Part shown: piece by piece, positions 44,338-56,269 of the stretch | Layout of the letters: the number at the start of each line of letters is the position of its first letter | Numbering within the stretch: the stretch's first letter is position 1 | NCBI RefSeq assembly: GCF_901709675.1 | Contig: NC_051094.1 | Coordinates: 15,512,501 to 15,576,500 of the forward strand | DNA length: 64,000 nt | From: Syngnathus acus | Taxonomy: Eukaryota > Chordata > Actinopteri > Syngnathiformes > Syngnathidae | Direction: 5' to 3' | The notes under the pieces: generated by a model | What the model saw: only the letters and a program-made list of their open reading frames with translations | What the model was told of the DNA's origin: nothing | The model's database searches: none | Made by a program: the position numbers and the translations under genes

Positions 44338-45084
44338 ATGAAAAACTAAAGAGAAGAAATTACATAATTAACAGCAGTAATTAGTTTGCAGTGGCCTGTC
44401 CAGAATAATCTTCTTGCAAGGCTGTCATATCAAAATAGATAGGAGAAGCACTGCTGCTGGTCAAAATCCCAAGATGTCTCATTAGAGTGCCTGCTCGCTG
44501 TATCTTTCTGTTTTAAGCAGTGGAGGGACATATAGGATTTATTGATCATCTAACCTTCCCTCTCTCTGTGTTGAGTTTAAAATGAACAGAATAGCATTGA
44601 TGTCCTTTACTGTGCTTTACTGTGAAGAGGTCTTATGATTGCCATATACTTACAGTACATTCCCCTGAACTTTATGCATACTACATTTTGCCTTGCTCTG
44701 CAGACCTCACCAAAAGGAAAAAACCCTGAACTCTGAAGCCTTCAAATTTATTTAAACCCTTTGAATAGGTCGGGAAACATTTGAGTTATTCCAGGAAGCA
44801 GGTGGACAACCTCGCAACCAGACGCATGTGTGGTTTTGATGAATGGTAGATTTCCTGCTCAAGCTTGTATTAAAAATCCAGGCCTTTGGGTAGTAAGCAG
44901 TCACCCAACTGACTTATGATTAAAAAATATGAACAAAAACTTGTGCTTTGCGTACAACAAAGATGGTAACATTCAAAGTAGCATATTTCAAAAGTCTATG
45001 TTAAAAGTTGATGGGCCCTATGCTTTTAATGCATAAACCAGAAAATCACAGAATTGTATTTGTCGCTTTCCCGTGACTCCAAAA

Positions 45085-45415
45085 TCTCACCAGAGGGCAC
45101 CTAGGAGGCATCCTAACCAGAGGCTAGAGGCACCTCTGGCTGCTCTCGATGCGGAGGAGCAACGGCCCTCCCAGGTGACCGAGCTTTTCATCCTATCTCT
45201 AAAGGAGAGCCCAGACTCCCTGTGTAGGAAACTAGGTGAAGGTAGGAATGTAGATCGATCAGAAAATTGAGGGCTTCATCCTTCAGCTCAGCTCCTTCTT
45301 TGCCACGAGGGATGGTACAAAGCCTGCATCACTGCAGACGCTGCACCAATCCATTTCTCTATCTCCCATTTCATTCTTCCCTCATTCGTGATTAAGACCC
45401 CATAATACTTGAACT
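45085..45415 (-). repeat. old Rex3-like LINE fragment
   Basis: CACCTAGGAGGCATCCTAACCAGA, GATGCGGAGGAGCAACGGC and GACGCTGCACCAATCC correspond in order to 35690-36105 of the intact element with heavy divergence and deletions. Minus-strand orientation. Confidence 0.75.
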
Positions 45416-47040
45416 ACACATTATTGTATTCTCCTTTTCAACGACAGATTATCATCGAGATTAGCATGGGACCTTTCATCTTCAAGTGATTCCCTTGTTA
45501 TAAGGCCACTTTACTCGAGTTACTCATGAAGGAATAAATGTAATTTACAAGCAAGTAATTTGTGTTTGGCGGTATTAATGTTAAACTCTCAAATTAACTA
45601 TAAAACTGAACTTTTACATATGGACGTAATAATTTTTTAAAGAAATGTTTCACAAACCGATTCTGATTTTAATTGATTTAGCACAAAATGACCAAATAAA
45701 CAAGATGAAAAATAAGAAATACGTCTCTTTAACATGGAGAAAATTGTCCTATAGAATTTACTGAGCGTGAGGAAAACCTAGTCTAATCTAGTTAGTTGTT
45801 AAATGCATATCATTCATCATTTAAAGAAAAATTGACCTGAAGATCCAGCAGAAATAGCTAATACAATGGGATTGTGCCAGTCATTCATAGTTTATAAATA
45901 GACTCTCCGTTCTGTCCTATTCTTTTTTCTTCTTCTTTTTTTTTTTTTTTTTTTTTTTTTCTGCAGTGAAGTGACGTCATCAGACTTATTGGAGCCCTCT
46001 GTCTGCAAGTCTAAGCTTATGGAACAACACCATCCCTACTGCTGACAAAGAACAAAAGAGTGGGTGGAATCTTGTCTGCCTCACTCCCAGTATCTTTTAC
46101 TGCTTATTTGCCACCACCCATTTACATAACTACCGTGGATGAGTCATCTTTTTAATTGTTTAGATACAAATATCGGTCTTTTTATACACATCCACTAATT
46201 AACCAATCAATTAGTAAGCACAGGTGAGGCTGTAAACGAGGATTGGGTGCATTATATGACGAGGCGGCAAACCTTTTGTCTTACCAAAATCTGACCTTTC
46301 TGTTATCAATACTTCTGCAGTGAAGCAAATTTATTTTCATACATTCCACCTCATTTGGGAGAGTTTCAATTTTCATAGGAGGCATTTCTGAAACCAATGA
46401 ATAAATTTAAAGTCAGGTTATAAGCTTTTGTTTCTACAACAAGCGACAGAATTTCTGTCAGGGGCTGTATTGTACATATGAACAATTACAGTAACGCAAA
46501 ATATAATATATATAAATAAATAATGGAAATATAACCTTTAGGTTCATGTCATCACCAAGTAAATTTATCTTGTTATTCATATTCTGTTGTTACAGAGAGG
46601 CTAACTTAAGCAAATGCTACTCTATACAGTATGTACTGCAATCACAACCTTAGACCTACTTATAATGAGACCATTTTTGGAATAACAATTGCATTACATG
46701 CAGTATTATAAGTTACCACAATTATGAGTTGCTTCTTTTGTCATATTGTACACACATAGAGCTTCAAGCTATTGTTCCGTGTAAAATGAAGATAATGCAA
46801 CATCGCTGATTTACGGAACCCATAGGCCTAGGTAGACATGCAAGGAATATATAGCGCGCAACAACAATATTTTTATTTCTTTCAGGGGACACCCTTTTTT
46901 TTTTGATGGAATGCATTTAATTAAATCCCCATGTCATTTGAGGGCTCCATACTGTATTGTTAATTGACCCAACATTATTTGTGGTTGTTTTGAAAGTGTC
47001 TTATAGCTTTACATTCATTAAATAAAATAAATTGATAATA
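45416..47040. other. intergenic with poly-T tract at 45928-45960
   Basis: AT-rich; a 30-base T run near 45930. No exon support. Confidence 0.4.
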
Positions 47041-47050
47041 CAGTACACCA

Positions 47051-47223
47051 CTTACAGTCAGTCTGCTGGCAACTTGTCATTTTGTTTACTTGGAAACGTG
47101 GGTACTGCTGAAGAAATACTTGGTCCCATTATGCTCACTCACAAGACATATGGGGATGTGTCATTACCTGGCAGAAGTGGGCCTGACGTTACGTCATTTG
47201 CGACCTTTAATCAGAGCAAAGAG
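47051..47223 (+). other. exon-like open stretch, unassigned
   Basis: An open frame of about 57 codons (LGNVGTAEEILGPIMLTHKT ... TSFATFNQSKE) ends in a strong donor match GAG|GTAAGAAAG at 47224. It is preceded by CACTTACAG|TCAG, a modest acceptor. I recognise no protein family. It may be a chance match or a non-coding RNA exon. Confidence 0.2.
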
Positions 47224-48436
47224 GTAAGAAAGTATTTCAGAATACTACATATATATTGCCCTGTTTACATGTGCACTTTTCCAAAATCCACCAAACTACC
47301 CAGATGCTCTTCTTTGGGACTCCAATCGTATGGATGGTGAGCGATGAATAAAGGCCAGGAACTTAAGATGCCCTCTCTGTCAGTCAATGTCAGTTTAGAT
47401 TTGGGTTGTGGTTGACTGTGATTGTTCACATTAATCTATTGAACCAATATCAACTGCGTTTTTGTCAATATTTTAATGCTTTTTCTTTTATTTGTGATGC
47501 GTTACTGTCCTCTACCCAGTTTTTACAGCCCGCTCACATTAAAACTTACTGTAATAAAATTGTAATGATACAGCATTAACTAAGTACTTGCATGTACAGC
47601 TACGTTTTGAAACGGGAATGAGCCGAGTAAAGGTATCCCTGGCTGCGGCTGACCTACAGCAGTTTTGTCTCCAGAACATCTTCCATACATACGTGCATAA
47701 ATCTTCTGTATGTATGGAAGATGTACAGATATTGTTACCTCAGTTTTGTCAATTCAAATTTGCCCATTGAATTTAATTGAACCTTGAAATGTTGATTATT
47801 TTCTTTTTTTCCAACAGCCTTGGCATAAATTGATAGCAGCGAAATCTTGGAAAGTGCATTAGATTGTATGTTGCTTACTTTGAAGCCAAAACCTTTGTTT
47901 TGCCAAAATATCCACGCCAAAAGTTCTCTGACACACGTATTTGATGCCTAGCAAAATGATGAATACATTTCAATTTGAAGCTTTGAAATAAAACCAGTTT
48001 TGAGTATTGTAGGTAACCGGTAGGTCTCAGCATTGTACTCATCCAAGACAGAGTAAGTGAAGTAACAGCACTATATCATTTCCATAAATAGGCTACAGGC
48101 ATACATTGCATAAATGCGTATCTGAGCTGTGAAAGAAGGTAAATTGTTGGACAGCTATCAAAGGAGTTGCCACTGTTATGTAAGGGACCTTCTGTGAGGC
48201 AGGCCACATGGAAGAGACATACATTTATTAAAGCAGATACAAAATTGGCAAGGCTCAGCACTGCACATATGGCATAGTGAAAATAGGTTGTGAAATTCAC
48301 AAACAGGGATTTTGCACTGCCTTTAATGGTGATTGTTAAATGAAAAGTTAAATGAGAATATGTAATATTTGCTTTAGCTTAAACTGTGAAATGCAATTGT
48401 TTAAATTCTTGTTGATGCAATTTGAGGACTAAAATC

Positions 48437-48483
48437 CATTCATCCTTTCTCTGAACTGCTTATCCTTGCAAGGGTCGCGGGAG
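48437..48483 (-). repeat. SINE/LINE 3'-end fragment
   Basis: ATCCATTCATCC ... GAACTGCTTATCCTTGCAAGGGTCGCGGG is the minus-strand form of the shared 3' end (CCCGCGACCC ... GGATAAGC ... GGATG). No body is attached. Confidence 0.6.
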
Positions 48484-49203
48484 AACTAAAATAGGAGGGT
48501 AAAATTTCAAATACCATTTTCCAATATATTTAAGGGTCATATAGGGATGTATAGCTCTCCATCTTAGAAAGGAATAAAATCATTAGCCCTGTTCCCATTG
48601 TCCAATGTCAAGAAACAATGTCAAGAGCTGTCATCAAGCTTAAGATGAGACCTTGTGCTTCATTAGAGCCCCAACTGGGACAAGTGAACTGAGTGTGCTG
48701 CCACAAGAAAGTGAATTAGCCTGAAAGGTGAACAGACTTTCACCATAAAAGATGCTGGCTAATACATGACAAGTTTGTGAAAAGACGATATGACACGACC
48801 CGGGGAAACAGAATGACAATGATACCATTACTTGGTTGCTTGTTCTGGCTACCACAAGGTTGGCCCAAATAGATGGCCAAACTGATTACCAACCAACACA
48901 CAGAGGGCAAAGGGTCAGAAAAGGAGATTACAATGAAGAGATGACAAGGTCAGAACAAACTGTAAGGGAAGAAACTAAGCAAAACAAAACCCAAACTGGA
49001 ATTTGAATCATAAAGTAGATCATAAGGTTATAGTGGTAATCATCACTTTCTGGAAAATCAGCTTCTGGAATTTGGTTTGCATAGGGATGTGATACGAAAG
49101 GAGGAACTGAAAAACTATCAATGGACACAGGAAAAAACTGAGGGTGGTGTTATTGACCGACAGCTGGTTTGCTTGGCAGGCTGATGATTGACGCTGTGTC
49201 AGG

Positions 49204-49400
49204 TCAAGTCAAGTCTATTTGTGTAGCCCTGCATCACAAAAGAGTCTCATAGGGCTTCACAGGCCCAAAGTTCACAAAGATCAACGACATCCCAAGGTCT
49301 AAACACCATCCGGGCAAAGAAAAAAAAATCGTGGGGGGAGGGAAGAAACCAAGTGATCACAAATGGAAGTCGCTTCCTTCCAGCATGACCGGGCTGCAAC
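49204..49400. repeat. dispersed repeat, same family as 5713-5790
   Basis: TCAAGTCAAGTCTATTTGTGTAGCCC then GAGTCTCATAGGGCTTCACAGG, extended rightwards by GGGAGGGAAGAAACC and CTTCCTTCCAGCATGACCGGGCTGC, blocks I know from fish repeats. Confidence 0.6.
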
Positions 49401-49689
49401 GGAATTTCATGTGCGCAAATCACACAGTATAGTTCTCTACAATATAACTTAAAACAGCATGAGAATCCATGTAATGAAATGAAGCACAGCTGGTAGACAC
49501 TTTCGGGGAAGTGGTAAGTTCTTAGACCCTGTTGCGAGTGGCTGATGAAGAGTCTTCCACAGCAGTGATCTCCAACCACCGGGCAGCCGAGCTGGTACCG
49601 AGCCGTAGGCCGTCTTGGACCAAGCCACAGCAGGCCGCACAAATGAAAGAAAAAAAAACTTAATTAGCACTTAATTAGGCGAGGTTGAA

Positions 49690-50060
49690 AAATATGTATT
49701 TTTGAAAAGTGATTGCATTCCTTCCTTTCCATTTGACACATGTCAAGTTGTCTGGGTTTGTTTTCGTGTTAGTAGTTTTTGTTGTTGATGATTTTTTTTT
49801 TTTTTTTTATATTTACTCTTGACTTTCTAGTTGTTTGTGTGTTCCTTGCATTTTGCATGTGCTTTTGATTTGAACTTTTTGTCCTTATATCTTGCAAGCT
49901 CTTTTTGTTACTTTATTCCTTGTGCTTTTCGCAAGTGCCTTTTGTTGTGCATGTAAGGCACACTCTCTTGCCAAAATAAATCAGTGTTGAACTTAATGGC
50001 GTCAGCTTCTCTGGGATCAACGTTTTCACCTTCCCAAACGTGACAATATTGAGAGTGAGA
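49690..50060 (+). repeat. possible LTR-like or retroposon 3' end
   Basis: A T-rich stretch, then CCAAAATAAATCAGTGTTGAAC and CCTTCCCAAACGTGACA. AATAAA followed by this kind of ending is seen in some fish LTRs. No partner LTR or coding part is present. Weak call. Confidence 0.25.
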
Positions 50061-50589
50061 CACGACGTTTACTGATAGACTGCTATAAAGCTCAGGTTTC
50101 ACCAGCCATACTCAACCAAAATAATAATTCATATAAATATAACTTAAAGTCAAAGTCTTATGCATGGCTTGTTCGACACAGACATTTTCTGATATCCGAA
50201 AGGATTAACACTCCCTTGGTAATTCCTGGACTCCTCTTCCTTCTTTTATAGTAATATTTTTGTATTCAAATAATGTTCTTGAAAAAGCAAAGTTGCTACA
50301 GCAAGTAATGGTTTACATCCATGTCCAGGAATAGTGAATGACATATTGAAGAACATTTGCTACTTTATTGAACTCTGTCTAACCAGATGAATTTCTTTAT
50401 TTCTTTAGTTGTAAGATGTTGAACGAAGATGCCAAAAGTTACGACAATTTAAGCTTGCAGGGGCTTCCAATGCAGATGGAACATCTTAACAAATTGCTTT
50501 TCTACCTAGCTGTGTGAAGTCATGAGGGACAGGCTGAGTAATGAAATCATTTGAGCATAGAAAATATTCTCAAGAAGTCCTAGGTATGG

Positions 50590-50715
50590 GTTGGGAGCGG
50601 GACTAACCAATAAATCATTTAAGAAGCAAGGAAGTGCATGCTCGGATAAGCCGATTTTGTGGAAATTATCAATCAGGATGTTATGATCCACAGTATCATA
50701 TGCCTTGGATACGAT
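50590..50715 (-). pseudogene. LINE reverse-transcriptase fragment
   Basis: The minus-strand frame reads SKAYDTVDHNILIDNFHKIGL followed by SEHALPCFLNDLL, the RT motif-A region (LSKAFDTVDH type) of L2/CR1-group LINEs. Only about 40 codons survive. Confidence 0.7.
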
Positions 50716-50779
50716 CTTGCATGACACACTTTCGCTCTCCAGTGCCTCCATATTATTTAAAAATCTCAAGGGGCACTTT

Positions 50780-53090
50780 CAGTGTTACTCTCCCTGTTTG
50801 TTTGTTTTGATGCTGCTAGTGAGAACAATAGTTGTTAGAAAATACGCATGTGGCTGGAGTAGACTACGGGACAGGGTCAGGCATGACAGACAGTATGCAA
50901 GTAGAGTCAACAGCCTCTAACGCCAGACCATAGCAACAACGCACATACCCATGGCTAATGAGATTCCAGGTATCTGAGGATTATGATGAGCTCACTCCAT
51001 TTGTACAGCAGTGCTGCCACCATTTAAACATTTTTTGCAATCAATCTGACACACACTTTAATAGAAGTAGTCGATATTGTCTCCTCAAACCCTCCAAAAG
51101 TACACTCCAGTAATCGGAATAGTATGATTGATGGTGAAATAAAGTATGAGGATTTGTGGTGTTGAGTCTTTCTTTGAAGATAGTCTCATCACTGCGAATA
51201 TTACTTCATGAAACGCTTCAGAGGATTGCAGTCCATTACACTAGTTCACTGATGACAGAGGATTATTTCATTTGACAGGTCGTAGGATAGGTAGGCTTTT
51301 GCCTGGAGGCTTGACAATTTATTTTATGATCATCCATTGAGTGTTCAACGCGTAAATCGTACCCGTGATTCATCATGGGCATTGCGCTATGGTGAGAGGA
51401 TGAGAAAGCTTCAACAATCAAAAAAACAAAAAGCCAATCACATAATTAACCTCTGTAAATCACTTCATGTGACTTTTTTACAATGTTCTAGCTAACCACA
51501 AAATTCTAAAGCTGAAAGGCTGAGATCCATTTGCAAAATTTCACATTTTTAGACAGACGTGATCTCTCTCATGTCAGTCATCTCTACCTTCCATGTTCAG
51601 GCTTTTTGCAGGTCTGCATGTCTTTTTAGCTTGCATTTGTTCGTGTGTGTGTGTGCGTGTTAGGGTTAGGCAAGTCAATGGGAATTGGGTTGTTCCCCAA
51701 AACAAGTTCAATCATTGATTTAAAAAGAATAGTCAAAAGTGGGCAAGCACATTGTATGATGGCAGCCATTGAGTCACCAAAACTGACACTTGTAAGAAAT
51801 GTTACAATAGAATAATATTATGTGTAATTATCCATTGGTAGCTTCACAGCACAGCGTTACAGAAAAATGAAAGTAGCACTATGTGTGTGCTTTAAGGACT
51901 ATTGTTGCCATAGCAGCTGTGTCTCAATTCTGTCTGGGAAAATTACCTAAATCAACCCCAAATAAACCCTAGTAAATTACAGATGCAGATAACTTTGGGA
52001 TAGAAATAAGGTACACTTTGGACTGGTCGAGTGCCCAGAGCAAATACATGCAAGCTCAGAAAAACATGCAACCGCCACAATGGAAAAGCCTAAACTGAGA
52101 TTTGAAGGCAGAGCCTTTCCACTTTCAGGCTGACATGGTAACCACAACTTCACCGTTAGCAAAGTTGAATCAATTTGCTTTTGATAAAGAAACAATGTTA
52201 GTGAAGTCAACATTTTTGTGTGTGTGGTTATCAAACAATTAGGCCTAGTAGCAATTTAGAATAGATTTGTAAAGTGATTCAAACTATCTTTGGTTAGAGT
52301 GTAATTGCATGATGGGGCTTTAACTTTAAATTGCCGTCATGTTAATAACATTATAATAACCTTAGGGAAATGCAAGGCGTATTAATTACAAACTTAGCCT
52401 TGTGTAAATTAAAAACCTCACTCGGAGATCCAGGACAAGTCAGTAATCGGTTTATGTTAATCCTTCAACAGAGTATCAGAATGCTAAATAAAAGCTTAGT
52501 TGAAAGACAAAAGCTTTCAAATCTTAAAACCTGATGGATTAAATGTCATGCTTCAGACATTTGAGAGCTTGGATACTGGATCTGCAAATGTGGATATTGA
52601 GTAATTTATAATGACTTTGATACAAAATGATGAGAAAATGCCTTCATTTGTTCATTGTGGAGAAAGATATTGGGGTCAATTTACCATCAGGGTAACTATG
52701 GGACACGGTTGTATTATGTAGTAATGATACGGACACCGAGAGAGGAGGAATAGATAAATGGTAGATGTACGCTGCACTCCAAATGTATTGGAACACCCAG
52801 TCGTGACCGAAAACTTTGCGTCTGACATGAGAAGTCCAACACTGCTGCCAGGTATTTATATCTGAATACAACTTAGCCCAAGCAAAGCATTTACAACAGA
52901 AAATGGTGGTGGTGGTGGTCCACTACAAAAAAAGGTTTTCACAATTTTGAAGCCACATTTGTGTAATGATTTTTTTAAAATAGGCCCATCTGGCAGCAAC
53001 ACCATTCAACAATTTATTTTCACTTTAAGAGGACTTTAATGAATGAAATCCTCATGAAGCCGTACCTTTAAATATAATATGCATTATAGT
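50780..53090. other. intergenic, nothing assignable
   Basis: AT-rich, with a short GT run near 51645. No supported exon or element. Confidence 0.4.
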
Positions 53091-53093
53091 ATC

Positions 53094-53527
53094 GGGCGGC
53101 ACGGTGGGACACTGGTTAGCACCTCGGCGCGCTGGTTAGCACGTCCGCCTCACAGTTCAGAAGGTGCGGGTTCGATTCCTGTGTGGAGTTTGCATGTTCC
53201 CCCCGTGCCTACATGGGTTTTCTCCGGGCACTTCGGTTTCCTCTCACATCCCAAAAACATGCTTGGTAGGCCGATTGAGCACTCCAAATTACCCCGAGGT
53301 GTGTTACAGCTGGTTGTTTGTCTCTGTGTGACCTGCGATTGGCTGGCAACCAGTTCAGGGTGTCCCCCGCCTACTGCCCGATGACGGCTGGGATAGGCTC
53401 CAGCACGCCCGCGACCCCCATGGGGACAAGCAGTATAGAAAATGGATGGATGGATGGATGGATGGATGGATGGATGGATGGATGGATGGATGGATGGATG
53501 GATGGATGGATGGATGGATGGATGGAT
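53094..53527 (+). mobile_element. tRNA-derived SINE with LINE-like 3' end and long GGAT tail
   Basis: Starts GGGCGGCACGGTGGG. A-box-like CTGGTTAGCAC occurs twice (53112-53122 and 53132-53142) and the B box GGTTCGATTCC is at 53169-53179. The central block TGTGGAGTTTGCATGTTCCC (V-SINE-like, from memory) is followed by GTTCAGGGTGTCCCCCGCC. The 3' end is CCCGCGACCCCCATGGGGACAAGC ... AAAATGGATGG, then about 20 GGAT units (53443-53527). The most complete SINE of this family in the window. Confidence 0.9.
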
Positions 53528-53755
53528 AATCGTATCGTGTTCCTCACGTGTCCGCTCCTCCAGTAACTTGGACAGCGCCCTGCCCCTGCTGCCCGACCAT
53601 TCCTGTACACTGCCTGGCCTGACACTCTACCTGTCCCTGACCACGTCTCTGCTCTACGTCTTGGCTGCCGTTTTTTCCTTCGTTCCAGTCCCCCACTTCC
53701 CTTTTCCTTAAATAAAGTAGTTGGGGTTGCACATGATCGCCCTGCACCGTCCGTG
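53528..53755 (+). repeat. possible LTR or retroposon end
   Basis: C-rich DNA (CTGCCCCTGCTGCCCGACC) leading to CCTTAAATAAAGTAGTTGGGG and ending CACCGTCCGTGACA, a pattern I associate with fish LTR or retroposon ends. It directly follows the SINE tail. No coding part. Confidence 0.3.
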
Positions 53756-53759
53756 ACAG

Positions 53760-55455
53760 TGTTATCGGATACAAACGGGAATGTTTATCGCTTGACTCAT
53801 TTTGATCTTTTGATGCCATAACAAATATAACACAACAAATTTAAATGTGTGTATCAAAACTAATGGAGTTGGCAATATTGTTTCAATACTTCTGAAAAGG
53901 GGTGTATGATCTGAGGATAGACAGCTATCCTGAAGCAATGGAATTGAAAACACTTTCCCAAGGGATTGTCCTATTGTCCATAAACGCATCAACCAATTCA
54001 ACAGCTGTAAACAACCATTATGTCACTACTCAAGTCACTGTCTAAGATGAGAAAGCCTTATTGCAGGCTGTAATAAAAAACAAGATAAAATGTACCTCTA
54101 TTTGCAATGTCTTGTGAATTGTTTTTGTTTTCATTTTATACAATCATTTCTAAAACTGACATGGTTATTTATTTATTTATTTATTTATTTAAGCCTTGGT
54201 AAAGATTTGGGGAAAGGGAGCTGAAATATAAATCTTAAAGGGGAGCAAATAATAATTTAAGTGCTAATTCGGTCAGTTTACATTGCCGTTGAGCATTTTA
54301 CACACTACACTGTGTTGGCCACATGAAATGAGAATTGTCCTGTCCAACAGTCTACATATCAGAATTAATGTCTCTCAGTCAGATGGTTTTCTCATTTAAA
54401 AAAGGAACACTCCCCCCTTAGAACCAGAATGGAAAGCTTAAGGAAGGAGTACTGAGACCCTGGGGACCACGACATTCTCGGGTTACCAGGTTGACTATAA
54501 CTCAATGAGGAGATGGCAACACTAGAAAATGAAAAAAAAAGGGAAATAGAAAACCACCCATTGATAAAAAAAAAAGAGCAAATTGAAAGACCAATCTCTT
54601 ATGCTACAAAGCACAATATCAAACAGAAAAAAGTGGGCAATATATCATTAGCGATTTACCATGTGATATTACCATCTATACTTTTAATATATATTATATG
54701 TGTTAGATCAGTTGGCACGCTAATATAGCACAACACAACTCAATATGACAGATTCTACATTAACAGGATTTCAGATGCATATAAAGCATTTTCATTTAAT
54801 AAAGTTGTTAGGTCTAAGTCAGACATTAAACCACACGCTGGAAGGAAGAGGAGTAATAGTTTGTTTGTTTGTTTATTAATTCATTTCCTAATGCCCATCC
54901 TAGCAAATATTGGGCAAATGGCAGTGCACATCTTGGATTGGTCAATTGCAGGTCACATATGGACTAAAAACGTTTGACACCGATGGACTATCACTATTTA
55001 GAGTCTTCAATGAACGGAACATGCAAAGAACAAAGCAGAAGGATCCAAAGTAAACACTCATGGAGAAAGCATGCAGACCACACAGCAAGGTCTGCGCCAA
55101 AATTTTAACCCAGACCCACCATGCTGGGAGGCCATGATGGAAACGTATATTTGAAGAAACTTTTATTTCACTGACACAGTTGATGGAGTAAGTGTAAATA
55201 CAAGTTAACTGCTGTTGTAAATATAGAAAATGTAAAAACATTACAATGCATAACCCTAGCTATACATTTAGCATCTGGAAAGGTAGAGAGGCAAAGCGAT
55301 GCACTTTCCAGACAGAATAGTAGTCACTACTATTCTTTCTGAAAAGTGTATCGCTTTGCGTTCGTTTATTTTGTATTACACTGAACAAAAATAATTGATG
55401 AAGTTCTACATCAAGTTTACACATGAATAAAATGACACATTAATATTAATTGACT
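53760..55455. other. intergenic with (TTTA)n at 54165-54192
   Basis: A short TTTA array; no exon or element recognised otherwise. Confidence 0.4.
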
Positions 55456-55458
55456 TGA

Positions 55459-55598
55459 CTGTGGGAGGAAACCCGAGTGCCTGGAGAAAACCCACGCAGG
55501 CACGGGGAGAACATGCAAACTCCACACAGGGAGGGCCGGAATCGAACCCTCTTACCTGTGAGGTGGACGTGCTAACCAGTGCCACACCGTGCCGCCTC
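55459..55598 (-). mobile_element. SINE fragment (5' half) of the GGCGGCACGGTG family
   Basis: On the minus strand it runs from GGCGGCACGGTGTGG through the B-box-like GGTTCGATTCC and TGTGGAGTTTGCATGTTCTCC to CTCCCACAGTC, then stops. The 3' half with the LINE-like end is missing. Its 5' end abuts a TTA array. Confidence 0.8.
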
Positions 55599-55601
55599 AT
55601 A

Positions 55602-55603
<2 letters not shown>

Positions 55604-55656
<53 letters not shown>
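55604..55656. repeat. (ATT)n microsatellite
   Basis: About 17 ATT units next to the SINE 5' end. Confidence 0.95.
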
Positions 55657-55657
<1 letters not shown>

Positions 55658-56140
55658 GTAAGTCAACTCAAGTCACGGACAGTGCGCCACCGTGCCGACA
55701 ATAAAACATAACTACCAAAAATCTAAACACGGAATCGGACACACAGCGATCATAATGCTAACAATGGAAGTCGTAGTGTACTTAGAGTGAACACAAAGAG
55801 AGCAAAAACTGTGAAGAAAATATTTGAGGATACACAAAAATGATAATAACACAACAATGACAGCCTCCGACGTGACATTGGAAGGAAGCAAAGAAAAAAA
55901 GATTTGAAATCTCCCTTCCACCACTGCTGTGCTATAAACCTCGCTGACTGACCTTGACGTCAGGTAGGAAGCAAACGTCTCCATCCATCAACATTCACTA
56001 AGGAAACGGAAAAACAAAACACACAAACAGGCATAGAACCAAGGACAGAACAGTTTAGACAAATTCACATTACATCATAGGAATGGAACGCCAGGACCCC
56101 TGCTCTTACCTATGATAGTAACAGAGCTGGTGAAACGTCA

Positions 56141-56260
56141 GTCCATCCATCTATTTTCTATGCTGGTTTGTGAGAAACTGAATCCTATTCCATTTGAATT
56201 CAAGTCCAGCCGGGACTGGTTGCTAGTCAGTCACACGGCACACAGACAACCTTGAATAAT
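56141..56260 (-). repeat. degraded SINE 3' fragment
   Basis: GTCCATCCATCTATTTTCTATGCTGG then GGTTGCTAGTCAGTCACACGGCACACAGAC keep the order of the SINE 3' half with many changes. Confidence 0.45.
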
Positions 56261-56269
56261 GGCTAAGTT

